Source: Pedobacter cryoconitis (GTDB taxonomy: Bacteria; Bacteroidota; Bacteroidia; Sphingobacteriales; Sphingobacteriaceae). Taken from it: a stretch of 64,000 bases of DNA. The stretch covers positions 62,001-126,000 of the forward strand of contig NZ_JACHCE010000008.1 in assembly GCF_014200605.1 (NCBI RefSeq), written 5' to 3'. A program made the position numbers and the translations under genes. Below the pieces are notes generated by a model. The model saw only the letters and a program-made list of their open reading frames with translations. It did not search any database and had not been told where the DNA came from. Below are positions 63,195-64,000 of this stretch, in pieces (within the stretch, counting starts at the first letter, position 1; each line of letters starts with the position of its first letter).

Positions 63195-63456
63195 TTTTGA
63201 TGATAGGTTGAATCATTTGGAAACGGCCGTTAGGTTTGATGAAACTAGAAAGATGAGCCGGAATGATAATGCCTTGCCCAGATTTAATGAATAGCAAAAA
63301 ATGGAGGCTTGTAAGTCTTTTGCAAAAAAAAAATTGACGTAAAACGTTAATTTCATGCAAGTATTTCGTTCTTCAAGGTCCATGTTATCCTTTACTTCAG
63401 ATGATCTGTTAAAGGACTGCTATATATCGGAACAATCCTTTAAATAGATCAATTCA

Positions 63457-64000
63457 TTATTCGAATTCAACAAGTATATCATTCTTTACCTTAGAAACAC
63501 CAGGAGCATTCCAGGCGATTCGCCCTGCTTCATCTCGTTTATAGATGGAATTTACAGATCCGGTCAAGGTTACGTTATTACCCTTCACGTTTACACCAAT
63601 GTCTTCTGCATCAATAGACCAGCTCCTGTTAAGTGCGCGTTCAATGGCACCTTTTTCTACTTGGTCGGTTGTTTGAGAATGGATAGCGATATTATTAATC
63701 ACGCCTAAAACACCCAAAAGTGTTGATACAGATTTTTGTGCTGCTTCTTTTTGATAATTCCAGCGGACTTCACCTTCAAGCGTAACTAATCCATCCTCCA
63801 CTTTTACTTTTATTTTATCATCCGGAACTTCCCAGTTCCACTTCCATGCATTCAATATTTCTCGCGCAATTTCCGTATCATTTTGTTTGCTTGTACCTCC
63901 AAAATGAATTTTGATGGTTTCTGCAACAATTTTTACACCCGCTACATTTTTAGCGGCATTTTCCGCTTCCTTTTTCTTGGCGTAACTGTTTACAGTTCCA
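63457..64000 (-). CDS. BON-domain protein (5' part outside window)
   Basis: The frame is open from the window end to TAA at 63457; about 180 codons are seen. Repeated BON domains, about 65 residues each, are visible: one partial (GTVNSYAKKKEAENAAKNVA), one VKVEDGLVTLEGEVRWNYQK, and one VNVKGNNVTLTGSVNSIYKR ending in VKNDILVEFE. OsmY-like proteins of this type bind membranes and respond to stress. Neighbouring acetate genes read the same way, as in stress loci of other bacteria. Signal peptide, if any, lies beyond the window. Confidence 0.88.
   Translation of the reverse strand, partial: GTVNSYAKKKEAENAAKNVAGVKIVAETIKIHFGGTSKQNDTEIAREILNAWKWNWEVPDDKIKVKVEDGLVTLEGEVRWNYQKEAAQKSVSTLLGVLGVINNIAIHSQTTDQVEKGAIERALNRSWSIDAEDIGVNVKGNNVTLTGSVNSIYKRDEAGRIAWNAPGVSKVKNDILVEFE

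Noticed and set aside
1..64000. CRISPR array, tRNA or rRNA genes
   Set aside because: No regularly spaced repeats and no recognisable tRNA or rRNA segments on either strand.

Overview
The window looks like the chromosome of a Bacteroidota bacterium, most likely a Sphingobacteriaceae member such as Pedobacter. The evidence is a SusC/SusD pair, a GH127-type glycosidase, a DUF2723 membrane protein, a CocE/M1/DUF885 secreted peptidase set, DUF4266/DUF3570 proteins, frequent AT-rich intergenic DNA and several promoter-like TAnnTTTG boxes. No rRNA, tRNA or CRISPR array was seen. All names come from reading motifs by eye; nothing was searched against a database.

Layout. 0.3-7.4 kb: SusC/SusD outer-membrane uptake pair facing a secreted GH127-like hydrolase. 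7.7-13.6 kb: DUF2723 GT-C-like membrane protein, a serine beta-lactamase-fold hydrolase, the relic of a short-chain dehydrogenase, and a YcaQ-like DNA glycosylase. 13.7-18.8 kb: a three-part EmrAB/TolC-type efflux operon (small ORF, TolC, HlyD, MFS) divergent from an AraC regulator. 18.9-20.7 kb: secreted CocE-type hydrolase. 20.8-24.0 kb: a gene graveyard with a broken tail-fibre-like protein, an unidentified remnant, a RhuM gene wrecked by a long palindrome, and two damaged GNAT acetyltransferases. 24.0-33.5 kb: small-molecule metabolism and regulators (DJ-1/PfpI, ketopantoate reductase-like, LysR, GMC oxidoreductase, a thrice-frameshifted aldehyde dehydrogenase, Crp, TetR, metallo-hydrolase, alpha/beta hydrolase, cupin). 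33.5-34.8 kb: an IS256-type element with two stops in its transposase.

34.9-42.2 kb is the most interesting block. A Fpg-like protein without its catalytic Pro is followed by a two-component system and a run of genes for an exported thioredoxin, ApbE flavin transferase, a tiny DUF4266 lipoprotein ending in GGGCGCN, a DUF3570 predicted outer-membrane barrel, a cytochrome b561-like membrane protein and a VIT1/CCC1-type metal transporter. Repeated TTTAACA motifs lie before both the two-component genes and the thioredoxin gene. I infer an envelope redox/metal-handling system under control of that two-component pair.

42.5-48.6 kb: a PAS-type histidine kinase, then a decayed mobilisable element: a cluster of four hairpins resembling an oriT, an intact mobC-like gene, a relaxase cut off by a frameshifted ISL3-type element, and an IS21 remnant. 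48.6-58.6 kb: HxlR/SDR divergent pair, PhzF, a LytTR two-component pair divergent from a secreted peptide-degradation set (M1 aminopeptidase, CocE hydrolase, DUF885). 58.6-64 kb: a truncated aldo-keto reductase, then a phosphoketolase / acetate kinase / HAD operon for the acetyl-phosphate shunt, and a BON-domain protein running off the window end.
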